DNA from: SIG455 sp045659025
Lineage (GTDB): Bacteria > Bacillota > Clostridia > UMGS1810
Length of the DNA: 12,788 nucleotides
Direction of reading: 5' to 3'
NCBI GenBank assembly: GCA_045659025.1
Contig: JAZOWA010000030.1
Span: 1 to 12,788 of the forward strand
Shown: one piece after another, positions 1 to 6,297 of the stretch
How the letters are laid out: each line of letters begins with the position of its first letter
Position numbering within the stretch: the stretch's first letter is position 1
Program-made: the position numbers and the translations under genes
Notes under the pieces: generated by a model
Told to the model about the DNA's origin: nothing
Databases searched by the model: none
What the model saw: only the letters and a program-made list of their open reading frames with translations

Positions 1-60
1 ACGGCGGTGCTTCTTAGGGATAAATTGGTTTTGGTTTGCCGTTTTCCGTTAATAGTGCGC

Positions 61-99
61 AAAAAATGCAGACATACGTCAGTATTGTCTGCATTTTTT
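61..99. terminator. Strong bidirectional intrinsic terminator
   Basis: A perfect 13-bp stem pairs 61-73 with 87-99. Its A-run and T-run ends give a U-tract in either direction. The inside can pair further (ATAC 74-77 with GTAT 82-85, one bulged T at 86), leaving a GTCA tetraloop. It probably ends transcription from an unseen plus-strand gene to the left and could also stop transcripts leaving trmB. Frame 3 at the window edge reads four codons and then a TAG at 15-17, which may be the end of that upstream gene, but this is too short to call. Confidence 0.85.
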
Positions 100-146
100 T
101 ACTTCTCTGAATCGAAAAACATCTAATCCAAAACTGCTTCGCACTC

Positions 147-247
147 AAAAATCTCGATTATGAGTGCAGGACACGGAAAAGAGCCGAAGGAATCCTGACG
201 GATTTCAAGGCTTTTTGACAAAGTCATGTGCCATAATCGTGTTTTTT
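147..247. other. Long nested imperfect palindrome with U-tracts on both strands
   Basis: This part of the gene-free stretch 100-308 holds three nested stems: CGATTATG (155-162) with CATAATCG (232-239); 178-185 with GGCTTTTT (209-216, one G-U pair); and AATCC (191-195) with GGATT (200-204) around a TGAC loop. A T-run follows on the plus strand (242-247) and an A-run (147-151) gives one on the minus strand. It could be a bidirectional terminator serving trmB, an intergenic palindromic repeat, or a small structured RNA. I recognise no known RNA family in it. The pairing is seen directly; the role is inferred. Confidence 0.5.
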
Positions 248-265
248 GAGCATTTCCTCCCTAAC

Positions 266-293
266 AAGCACCGCCGAATACGGAGTGCTTTTT
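266..293 (+). terminator. Weak hairpin with T-tract 3' of trmB
   Basis: AAGCAC (266-271) pairs with GTGCTT (285-290), and an inner CCG (274-276) pairs with CGG (281-283) around AATA. A run of five T at 289-293 makes it terminator-like on the plus strand, although no plus-strand gene lies just upstream. On the minus strand, the side trmB needs, the hairpin is followed by only a poor U-tract. It may help to end trmB transcripts, but the role is uncertain. Confidence 0.4.
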
Positions 294-308
294 CATTTGT
301 ATTAAATT

Positions 309-947
309 TTACCTGTATATTGCTTCGCAACGGTAGATGGGTTGACCTTTCTCGGAGAAGAGCTGTTCGTATTCCGTCATAACGTTGCCTTCAAAGTCGG
401 AATTGTGGAGATCCAAAGTGATATTGTGAAGTTGCATCCCGTAATCCGAGAAGGAGTTCAAGGAGAATTCAAACAGCATTTTGTTATCCGTCTTAAAATG
501 TATCTCTCCGTTTTCTTTGAGGAACTTCTGCCACAGGGCAAGATGTATGGCGTGGGTGAGACGGCGTCTGCGGTAGCTGTGCTTGTGCCAGGGATCGCAG
601 AAGTTGATATATATAACGTCAAGTCGGCTATCCGTCTCAAACTGCCTGAGCACATTGACATCCTCGGTCAGGAACTTTACGTTGGTGAGGTTAGCGTCTT
701 TGATCTTCTCTGCAGCCAACACTGCCACATTAAGATTCTTTTCCACGGCAATGAAATTGATGTGGGGATTTGCCTTGGCAGTCTCTAAGATAAACCTACC
801 CTTTCCGCAACCTATCTCCATATGCATGGGGGCGTCCCCTTCAAATACGGATTTGATATCACCCATATACTTTGTAATATCGTCTATTATAAAATCCGAA
901 CACGCTTCCAATCGTTCGGTGAGGTGTTTCTTTCTGCGCATTCTCAT
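309..947 (-). CDS. trmB: tRNA (guanine-N7-)-methyltransferase TrmB
   Basis: This cytoplasmic class I SAM-dependent methyltransferase makes 7-methylguanosine at position 46 in the variable loop of tRNA. The 212-residue product has the usual family length. It shows the SAM-binding motif MEIGCGKGRFI, the family segment INFCDPWHKHSYRRRRLTH (usually NFxDPWPKxRHxKRRL), the FKTDN motif and a C-terminal TEYEQLFSEKGQPIYR signature. The start is placed at 947 because AAGGAG (complement of 959-964) lies 11 nt upstream; an in-frame upstream extension to 1007 lies before this ribosome site and lacks family similarity. The gene is a single unit, divergent from the phosphatase gene. The proline usual in DPWPK is histidine here, a small departure that I would not read as loss of function. 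Confidence 0.95.
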   Translation of the reverse strand: MRMRRKKHLTERLEACSDFIIDDITKYMGDIKSVFEGDAPMHMEIGCGKGRFILETAKANPHINFIAVEKNLNVAVLAAEKIKDANLTNVKFLTEDVNVLRQFETDSRLDVIYINFCDPWHKHSYRRRRLTHAIHLALWQKFLKENGEIHFKTDNKMLFEFSLNSFSDYGMQLHNITLDLHNSDFEGNVMTEYEQLFSEKGQPIYRCEAIYR

Positions 948-982
948 AAATTGCCACACTCCTTGATGGTGTATTTGTCGCC

Positions 983-997
983 CTCTGCTATGCAGAG
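983..997 (-). other. Small perfect hairpin in trmB leader
   Basis: CTCTGC (983-988) and GCAGAG (992-997) form a perfect 6-bp stem with a three-base loop in the predicted trmB 5' untranslated region, about 20 nt upstream of the AAGGAG site. There is no U-tract, so it is not a terminator. It might stabilise the mRNA or may be chance. Confidence 0.35.
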
Positions 998-1014
998 AGA
1001 AATCCACTGAATTT

Positions 1015-1043
1015 ATTATATATCACAAATTGGTCATAGGCAA
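1015..1043 (-). promoter_or_regulatory. trmB promoter
   Basis: On the minus strand TTGCCT (complement of 1038-1043) and TATAAT (complement of 1015-1020) are separated by exactly 17 bp. The spacer holds AATTTGTGAT (complement of 1022-1031), which also occurs in the spacer of the divergent phosphatase promoter. Transcription would start near 1008, giving a leader of about 60 nt. Confidence 0.7.
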
Positions 1044-1075
1044 GACAAATAAAGTTGATTGACATAATTTGTGAT
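1022..1075. promoter_or_regulatory. Perfect 10-bp inverted repeat spanning divergent promoters
   Basis: ATCACAAATT (1022-1031) and AATTTGTGAT (1066-1075) are exact reverse complements 34 bp apart. One arm lies between -35 and -10 of each divergent promoter. It could be a two-site operator for a repressor acting on both genes. However, TTTGTGAT also occurs at the purC promoter (5437-5444), so the arms may instead be a promoter spacer or extended -10 element common in this genome. Confidence 0.5.
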
Positions 1076-1088
1076 TTTAATGTATAAT
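1059..1088 (+). promoter_or_regulatory. Alkaline phosphatase gene promoter
   Basis: TTGACA (1059-1064) and TATAAT (1083-1088) are both consensus, with an 18-bp spacer. The predicted start is near 1095, giving a leader of about 32 nt before the ATG at 1127. An alternative extended -10, TGATAAAAT at 1094-1102, lacks a matching -35 box. Confidence 0.8.
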
Positions 1089-1126
1089 TATAGTGATAAA
1101 ATTTGCACGAAAAGGAGAATGACAGA

Positions 1127-3940
1127 ATGAAAAGAGTTCTATCCTTGATTCTTGCTTTGGCGTTGGTTTTGAGCGTAGCTCCCGGCGTTATGGCAGAGGA
1201 CGCACCTGTGGCTCCTCAGATTAAAAACGTAATTTACATGATTCCCGATGGTGGCGGTATAGAGTCATTCCAGCTCTCCGGCGCTTTGAAGGCGGCAGGC
1301 GGTTGGGACAGGGAAGTATTCCCCACATCCACCGTTACCACACCGGGTGAGATGAATATGCTTCCTTATCTTGTGGGCAGCTACACCACCCACTGTGCCG
1401 ACAGAGCCATCACCGACTCTGCAGCAGCAGGTACGGCGCTTTCATCAGGATATAAGACTAACTACTACTATGTGGGTATCACCCCCGACAAGACCCCCAG
1501 AGCATCCTTGCTTGAGGCAGCACAGCTCGCAGGTAAGAACACCGGTATGGTATCTACATACGAATGGGCAAATGCTACTCCTGCGGCATTCGGTGCTCAC
1601 GAGACCAGCCGTTCCAACTTCTCATCCATTGCAGAGCAGGTAGCAAACCAGAAGATGGATGTTGTGCTCGGTACCGGCTTTGGTAAGACCTATTGGGGTA
1701 CTATCGATGATGCTATCATCCGTGGCTATAATGTGATGAACACAAGAGAAGACCTTGAAAACGTAAAACCCGGCGACAAGATCTGGGGCAACCTGGTACA
1801 CAAGGTATTTGATTATGACATATACACCGAAGAAGGTGTGCCCACTTTGGCAGAGATGACCAAAGCGGCAATCACCGCCCTCGCAGATGACAATGAGGAA
1901 GGCTTCTTCCTTATGGTAGAGGGAAGCCAGGTTGACGGTGCAGGTCATGCTAATCAGGCTCTTGAGATGGTGGGCGATTTCCTCGCATTTGACGAGGCGT
2001 TCAGAGTGGCTGTGGAATTTGCCAAGGGCAGAAACGATACACTCATTATTGCAGGTGCCGACCACGACACAGGCGGTATGTATCTCCCCGAGGATATGGC
2101 AAAAGCCGTTGAATCATTGAAGCAGGGTAAAGAACCCGAAAATATTAAGTGGGAAAGCACAGAACACACCGCAAGACCTGCAGGTCTTTTCATCTATGCG
2201 CCTGAGGGTATTGCATATCCTGACGGTATCTCCGGTAACGACGTAGGTACTCTCAAGGCGTATGAGGAAAACCGTATTGACAATACTGATGTTGCAAAGT
2301 ACGTAGAGGGCCTTATGGGTGTTGATCTTGATGCTGCATCAAAGGAACTCTTCGTAGAGGTTACCGATAAGGGTACATATAACGAAGACCTTGACCTTTT
2401 CGTATTTGAAGGCGGAGACTGGGCGTTTGAGAGAAATGGTGCTTATGCTTTCCACGGTAACAAGGCTATTGACCTTGATGGTAAGGTATGTGTAAAGATT
2501 AAAGACAGATATTTCGTACCCCAGCTTCTTATCGATATTATGGAGGGCAAAGCAGAGGAGAAGGAGTTTGGTCTCAAGCTCAAAGATGAATTCCTCTCCA
2601 CATTGGAAGTTAAGATGCCCGGTGCTGACCTCAACGTATGGGAAGGCACAATGATGATTGGTAACAGAAGTCTTAAGACTCCTCTTACCGCAGAGATTAA
2701 ATTCACATATCCCGAATCCTTTGCTAAGATGGAGCCTATCGTGATTGAGAATATCCCCGGTGCAAGCACATACGAATACAAGTTCACCTGCCCCGAGGTT
2801 GATTATACCGCAAGCGGTCTTGTGGTTAAGTATGATGTTACCGCAAACGGCGGTGAGACATTGAGCTTCGTAGGTGAGTGTGAGCCTGCAGGATACGCTG
2901 CTTACACCGCAACACCTATCGTGGCAGACGGTGTTATCGATGAGAAAGAGTGGGAGAAGGCAAGCAAGATTATCTGCGACTCCCCCGAAGCTGCATCTAA
3001 CCTGGTAGGTTGGAAGGGTGGCAGAGACTTGTCTGCAGAATTTGCATTCCTCTGGGACGAAGAATTCCTCTACTGGTACGCAAAAGTAGCGGATGAGAAC
3101 TTCCACACCGATCCCGCTCTCAAACCCCTCAATAAGGGTGACAGTGTAACCATTGGTATATATGATGATACCGAGAATCTCCTTGCCGACGGCAAAGCAG
3201 AAGCTGCTAATGAGAAGAGATACGACCACATGGAATTTGCCTATGTTGACGGTGCACCCGTTATATACAGAGGCCGTTCACAGAAATACACCGCACCCTC
3301 TGACAGATTCGTAGAGAACAAGACAGAAGACGGCTATTACTTCAACTGTGTGAAGGGCGGTGCCGACATAGTATATGAAGGCGCAGTTGCATGGAACACT
3401 ATCCACGCATATCCCTACTCACCTCAGTTGGGTGATGTTATCGGCCTCTCAATCGCCGCTAACGACAACGACGGTGAGGGCAAGAGAGGTTACATTGAGT
3501 ACGGCTCAGGTGTGGCATCAACAGCTAAGTATGTATGGCTTATGTCCAAGTTCTTTATGCTTGACCCCAACGGCGAGATGACTCCTGCTCCTGAGAAGGT
3601 TACTGTTACTGTAAATGGCGAGGATCTTGTTGGCCCTGTTGCTCCTTATAACTACACAGGCAGAATTATGGTTCCCTTGAGAGCCACAGCAGAGGCCCTT
3701 GGCGCAACTGTTGACTGGAGAGCAGAGGACACCACTGCAATCGTTACCCTTGGTGAGACCGTATCAGAACTCAAGATTGGTTCTGTAAAGGTTAAAAAGG
3801 GTGAGAAGAGCCCCTATATCGACAAGACCCACATTCTTGTAGATAACAGCACAATGGTTTCTCTTAAAGCCATCCAGACAGCTCTTGATTGCAACGTAGA
3901 GTGGAATCCCCGCACAAACGTGGTTACAATCACAAAATAA
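1127..3940 (+). CDS. Secreted modular alkaline phosphatase with CBM9-like and copper amine oxidase N-like domains
   Basis: This is an extracellular phosphomonoesterase of the PhoA-type alkaline phosphatase family, 937 residues. A signal peptide (1-23, ending VMA) precedes the catalytic domain (about 30-405). Visible catalytic features are metal-binding D41 in IPDGGG, nucleophile S98 in ITDSAAAGTA, the NATPAAFGAH segment, E265/D270/H274 in EGSQVDGAGH, D312-H313 in ADHDTGG and H347 in EHT. A less clear region (about 410-590) follows. Next come a CBM9-like beta-sandwich (about 597-800, starting DGVIDEKEW) and a C-terminal copper amine oxidase N-like domain (about 823-937, with RIMVPLRATAEALGATVDW). 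The ATG at 1127 has AAAGGAG 9 nt upstream; the in-frame TTG at 1103 lies before that site. No sortase motif is present, so attachment probably depends on the C-terminal modules. The gene is monocistronic, with its own promoter and terminator. Phosphate control is plausible, but I see no clear Pho box. Confidence 0.93.
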   Translation: MKRVLSLILALALVLSVAPGVMAEDAPVAPQIKNVIYMIPDGGGIESFQLSGALKAAGGWDREVFPTSTVTTPGEMNMLPYLVGSYTTHCADRAITDSAAAGTALSSGYKTNYYYVGITPDKTPRASLLEAAQLAGKNTGMVSTYEWANATPAAFGAHETSRSNFSSIAEQVANQKMDVVLGTGFGKTYWGTIDDAIIRGYNVMNTREDLENVKPGDKIWGNLVHKVFDYDIYTEEGVPTLAEMTKAAITALADDNEEGFFLMVEGSQVDGAGHANQALEMVGDFLAFDEAFRVAVEFAKGRNDTLIIAGADHDTGGMYLPEDMAKAVESLKQGKEPENIKWESTEHTARPAGLFIYAPEGIAYPDGISGNDVGTLKAYEENRIDNTDVAKYVEGLMGVDLDAASKELFVEVTDKGTYNEDLDLFVFEGGDWAFERNGAYAFHGNKAIDLDGKVCVKIKDRYFVPQLLIDIMEGKAEEKEFGLKLKDEFLSTLEVKMPGADLNVWEGTMMIGNRSLKTPLTAEIKFTYPESFAKMEPIVIENIPGASTYEYKFTCPEVDYTASGLVVKYDVTANGGETLSFVGECEPAGYAAYTATPIVADGVIDEKEWEKASKIICDSPEAASNLVGWKGGRDLSAEFAFLWDEEFLYWYAKVADENFHTDPALKPLNKGDSVTIGIYDDTENLLADGKAEAANEKRYDHMEFAYVDGAPVIYRGRSQKYTAPSDRFVENKTEDGYYFNCVKGGADIVYEGAVAWNTIHAYPYSPQLGDVIGLSIAANDNDGEGKRGYIEYGSGVASTAKYVWLMSKFFMLDPNGEMTPAPEKVTVTVNGEDLVGPVAPYNYTGRIMVPLRATAEALGATVDWRAEDTTAIVTLGETVSELKIGSVKVKKGEKSPYIDKTHILVDNSTMVSLKAIQTALDCNVEWNPRTNVVTITK

Positions 3941-3947
3941 TAAAATC

Positions 3948-3976
3948 AAAGCAGAGGCTCAATGCCTCTGCTTTTT
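3948..3976 (+). terminator. Intrinsic terminator of the phosphatase gene
   Basis: A perfect 11-bp stem (3948-3958 with 3964-3974) has the loop TCAAT and runs into TTTTT at 3972-3976. It begins 8 nt after the stop codon. Confidence 0.95.
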
Positions 3977-3991
3977 CTTTATCTGTGGTAC

Positions 3992-4020
3992 TTGATAAAA
4001 TATCCCCCGTGTGATATACT
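3992..4020 (+). promoter_or_regulatory. Promoter of the CHR transporter operon
   Basis: TTGATA (3992-3997) and TATACT (4015-4020) are 17 bp apart, with an extended -10 TGA at 4012-4014. Transcription would start near 4027, about 34 nt before the first ATG. No operator is evident. Confidence 0.75.
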
Positions 4021-4060
4021 ACAAGGGCAGTAAGTATTGGTAAATGTTTGGAGGGACAGG

Positions 4061-4609
4061 ATGAAAACTTTGTTGACCTTGTTTGCCACCTTCTTCAAAA
4101 TCGGTGCTTTCACCTTTGGCGGTGGGTATGCTATGATACCCTTTATCCAAAGGGAAGTAGCGGAGAAGAGGAAGTGGATTACAGATGACGATATATTCGA
4201 GATAATAGCCATTGCCGAGTCAACCCCCGGCCCGATTGCCATTAACTCTGCCACCTTTGTAGGATATAGAATCGCAGGTTTCTGGGGTTCGTTTTTCTCC
4301 ACGTTGGGTGTGGTGTTGCCGTCTTTTATAATCATCATCGCCATATCCTTTGTCCTTGCGGAGTTCGAGTCATTGAAGGCGGTGCAGTATGCCTTCAACG
4401 GTATCCGTGCAGGTGTGCTTGCCCTTGTGGTCAAGGCATGGTGGACGATGTATAAAAAATGCCCCAAGAACGTATTCTCCTATGTGCTGGCAGGCTTGGC
4501 GCTTATCGCCTCTGCTGTACTCAAGGTTAATGTTCTTGTGGTGGTTATCTCCTGCGCAGTAGTGGGACTTATATATTCACTTATATCAGCAGGGAGGGCA
4601 GGCAAATGA
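4061..4609 (+). CDS. Chromate transporter family protein, half-size (first of pair)
   Basis: This is a 182-residue integral membrane protein of the CHR superfamily (Chromate_transp, PF02417). It has the hallmark FFKIGAFTFGGGYAMIPFIQ near residues 11-30, the STPGPIAINSATFVGY motif around 55, and hydrophobic segments to the end. Full-length ChrA proteins have two such halves in one chain. Here each half is a separate gene, as in known short-CHR pairs such as those of Bacillus, which work together. ChrA exports chromate; for gut or anaerobic relatives the true substrate is unproven and may be another oxyanion. GGAGG (4050-4054) lies 6 nt before the ATG, and an in-frame TTG at 4037 precedes that site. 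The stop overlaps the next start (ATGA), implying translational coupling. Confidence 0.92.
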   Translation: MKTLLTLFATFFKIGAFTFGGGYAMIPFIQREVAEKRKWITDDDIFEIIAIAESTPGPIAINSATFVGYRIAGFWGSFFSTLGVVLPSFIIIIAISFVLAEFESLKAVQYAFNGIRAGVLALVVKAWWTMYKKCPKNVFSYVLAGLALIASAVLKVNVLVVVISCAVVGLIYSLISAGRAGK

Positions 4610-5196
4610 TATTTTTAGAACTGTTCCTCACTTTCTTCAAAATCGGTGCCTTCACCTTTGGCGGGGGGTATGCGATGCTCCCTCTTATTCAGGCGGATGT
4701 GCTCTCTAAAGGTTGGATGAGCAATGAGAAGATAATCAACTTCATTGCCGTGTCCGAATCTACCCCCGGCCCCTTTGCTATCAATATGTCCACCTATGTG
4801 GGTATGGAGATGGGTATCCGTGATTTCGGTGTTCCGGGCGGGATCTTCGGGTCTTTCTGTGCCACTCTCGGCGTGGTGTTGCCCTCGTTTATAATCATTC
4901 TGCTTGTGGCACGGGCCTATGAGAAATTCAAGACCAACAAAATCGTCAGCGGTTGTATGAGTGGTCTCAAGCCTGCTGTAATAGGCCTTATCGCAACGGC
5001 GGTGGTATCTATCGGCAAGACGGTATTTATCCCCACAGGATTTGATATGGGAATGTTTAAGAGTGTGAACTTTTATGTGTCTATTTTCACCTTTGCATTG
5101 ATGCTTGTGCTCACATTCAAGAAGAAACATCCGATTCTTATTATATGCCTTTCCGCAGCAATAGGTATTGCGGCAGGTTACGGCTTTGGTATGTAG
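4606..5196 (+). CDS. Chromate transporter family protein, half-size (second of pair)
   Basis: This 196-residue CHR-family membrane protein is the partner of the preceding gene. It has FFKIGAFTFGGGYAMLPLIQ, then STPGPFAINMSTYVG, GVVLPSFIIILLVA and several hydrophobic helices. Fifteen residues of the first motif are identical to the partner, and the DNA there matches at 42 of 45 bases, so the pair arose by duplication. The start overlaps the upstream stop by 4 nt (ATGA), and the ribosome site AGGGAGG lies inside the end of the first gene. The two halves probably form a heterodimer with opposite membrane topology, as described for short CHR pairs. The substrate is inferred from the family only. 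Confidence 0.92.
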   Translation: MIFLELFLTFFKIGAFTFGGGYAMLPLIQADVLSKGWMSNEKIINFIAVSESTPGPFAINMSTYVGMEMGIRDFGVPGGIFGSFCATLGVVLPSFIIILLVARAYEKFKTNKIVSGCMSGLKPAVIGLIATAVVSIGKTVFIPTGFDMGMFKSVNFYVSIFTFALMLVLTFKKKHPILIICLSAAIGIAAGYGFGM

Positions 5197-5206
5197 GAGA
5201 GATATT

Positions 5207-5410
5207 ATGGAAAAACTTATAGAGAGAATTAACGAACTCGCCCGAAAGAGCAGGGGAGAGGGCCTTACTGAAGAGGAAAAGGCAGAACAGGCTCAGCTTC
5301 GTCAGAGATATATCCAGGCATTCCGACAGGGTTTTGCCAACACAATGGAGAATGTGTATATAATGGACGAACAGGGCAATAAGAAAAAGGTTGAGAAACG
5401 CAAATCCTGA
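5207..5410 (+). CDS. UPF0291 / DUF896 small protein (YnzC-like)
   Basis: This 67-residue, highly charged, mostly helical cytoplasmic protein carries the family signature IERINELARKSRGEGLTEEE followed by EQAQLRQRYIQAFRQGF. The family includes Bacillus YnzC, encoded in the SOS-regulated yneA operon; its molecular function is unknown. The ATG at 5207 has AGGAGA 6 nt upstream and lies 10 nt after the stop of the second CHR gene, so the gene is the last of that operon. An in-frame upstream start at 5168 would overlap the CHR gene and lacks a ribosome site. No LexA/DinR-type site was noticed nearby. No clear terminator follows before the purC promoter. Confidence 0.9.
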   Translation: MEKLIERINELARKSRGEGLTEEEKAEQAQLRQRYIQAFRQGFANTMENVYIMDEQGNKKKVEKRKS

Positions 5411-5420
5411 TAAAAAAATA

Positions 5421-5449
5421 TTGATTTCATTTTATCTTTGTGATATTAT
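5421..5449 (+). promoter_or_regulatory. purC promoter
   Basis: TTGATT (5421-5426) and TATTAT (5444-5449) are 17 bp apart, with an extended -10 TGA at 5441-5443. TTTGTGAT at 5437-5444 repeats the element seen in the trmB and phosphatase promoters. The leader of about 32 nt is too short for a purine riboswitch, and no PurR-like box was recognised. Confidence 0.72.
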
Positions 5450-5487
5450 ATTAAAGTAAAATTCAAACAGACTGGAGATGTAGTCAA

Positions 5488-6171
5488 ATGAAAAAGGTTT
5501 ACGAAGGTAAGACAAAGGACGTATATAGTCTTGAAAACGGCAATGTTATGCTCAAGTTCAAAGACGATTGTACCGGTAAAGACGGCGTGTTCGATCCCGG
5601 TGAGAACAGTGTAGGACTCAAGATTGAGGGTATCGGAAAGGCAAATCTCCGCACCTCTGTTTATTATTTTGACTTGCTTAAAAAAGCAGGTATCAAGACC
5701 CACTATGTAGGCGCAAATGTAGAGGAAGCAGAGATGGAAGTTCTCCCTGCTACTGTGTTTGGTCACGGTCTTGAAGTTATTTGCCGACTCGTTGCTACAG
5801 GCAGCTTCATCAGACGATACGGTGAATATATCGCCGACGGCACAGCTTTGGAAGGTGGTTATGTAGAGTGCACCTTCAAAAATGACGAGAAGGGCGATCC
5901 CCTCGTTACCAGCGAAGGCCTTGCAGCACTCGGCGTTATGAGTGAAGAGATGTTTGCATCTATGAAGGAGCAGACACTTAAAATCACCAAGATCGTTGCA
6001 GACGACCTCAAAACCATTGGTTTGGATCTCTGGGATATCAAATTTGAATTTGGTTACAACAACGGTGAGGTTATCCTTATTGACGAAATTGCGTCAGGTA
6101 ATATGCGTGTTTACAAGGGCGACACCATTGTTGAACCCGTTGAACTCACAAAACTTATCTTGAACAGATAA
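5488..6171 (+). CDS. purC: Phosphoribosylaminoimidazole-succinocarboxamide synthase (SAICAR synthetase)
   Basis: PurC joins CAIR and aspartate, using ATP, to make SAICAR in de novo purine synthesis in the cytosol. The 227-residue product is close to the usual 235-240. Visible features are an N-terminal YEGKTKDVY nucleotide-binding segment, LEVICRLVATGSFIRR (signature 1), the KGDPLVTSEGLAALG region, LWDIKFEFG (signature 2) and a C-terminal IDEIASGNMRVYKG. The last replaces the common DEISPDTCRLWD; I recall similar forms in other Clostridia, so it probably marks a subfamily rather than an inactive enzyme. TGGAG (5473-5477) lies 10 nt before the ATG. The gene stands alone with its own promoter and terminator, apart from other pur genes. 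Confidence 0.92.
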   Translation: MKKVYEGKTKDVYSLENGNVMLKFKDDCTGKDGVFDPGENSVGLKIEGIGKANLRTSVYYFDLLKKAGIKTHYVGANVEEAEMEVLPATVFGHGLEVICRLVATGSFIRRYGEYIADGTALEGGYVECTFKNDEKGDPLVTSEGLAALGVMSEEMFASMKEQTLKITKIVADDLKTIGLDLWDIKFEFGYNNGEVILIDEIASGNMRVYKGDTIVEPVELTKLILNR

Positions 6172-6189
6172 TTTAATCCACGATATGAT

Positions 6190-6215
6190 AAAATCCCCTC
6201 TTTTGAGGGGATTTT
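6190..6215 (+). terminator. Intrinsic terminator of purC
   Basis: A perfect 11-bp stem (6190-6200 with 6205-6215) has a TTTT loop; the stem ends in ATTTT. It lies 18 nt after the purC stop and separates purC from the wal operon. Confidence 0.92.
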
Positions 6216-6228
6216 CTGTTATATATAT

Positions 6229-6257
6229 TTGACATTTTGCGGGGAAAATGATAAAAT
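6229..6257 (+). promoter_or_regulatory. wal operon promoter
   Basis: TTGACA (6229-6234), a 17-bp spacer and TAAAAT (6252-6257) with an extended -10 TGA (6249-6251) make the best-formed promoter in the window, fitting steady transcription of an essential regulator. Only a single WalR-like half-site (TGTTAT, 6217-6222) lies upstream, not a full direct repeat. Confidence 0.82.
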
Positions 6258-6297
6258 TATAGTGTATTTTAATATCCTTATTAGGGGAGTGATTGTT

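Noticed and set aside
164..382. A 72-codon plus-strand frame in the left intergenic region.
   Set aside because: It has no ribosome site, runs through the hairpins and overlaps the end of trmB.
1070..1086. Possible WalR box (TGTGAT-N5-TGTATA) at the phosphatase promoter.
   Set aside because: Each half has one mismatch to TGTWAH and the second half overlaps the -10 box itself; too weak in AT-rich DNA.
2339..3229. A 296-codon open frame on the minus strand inside the phosphatase gene.
   Set aside because: It is Cys- and Val-rich, has no ribosome site or family resemblance, and lies wholly opposite a gene with clear catalytic motifs.
5411..5487. Purine riboswitch or PurR box before purC.
   Set aside because: The leader is too short for a purine aptamer and no purine-box sequence was seen.
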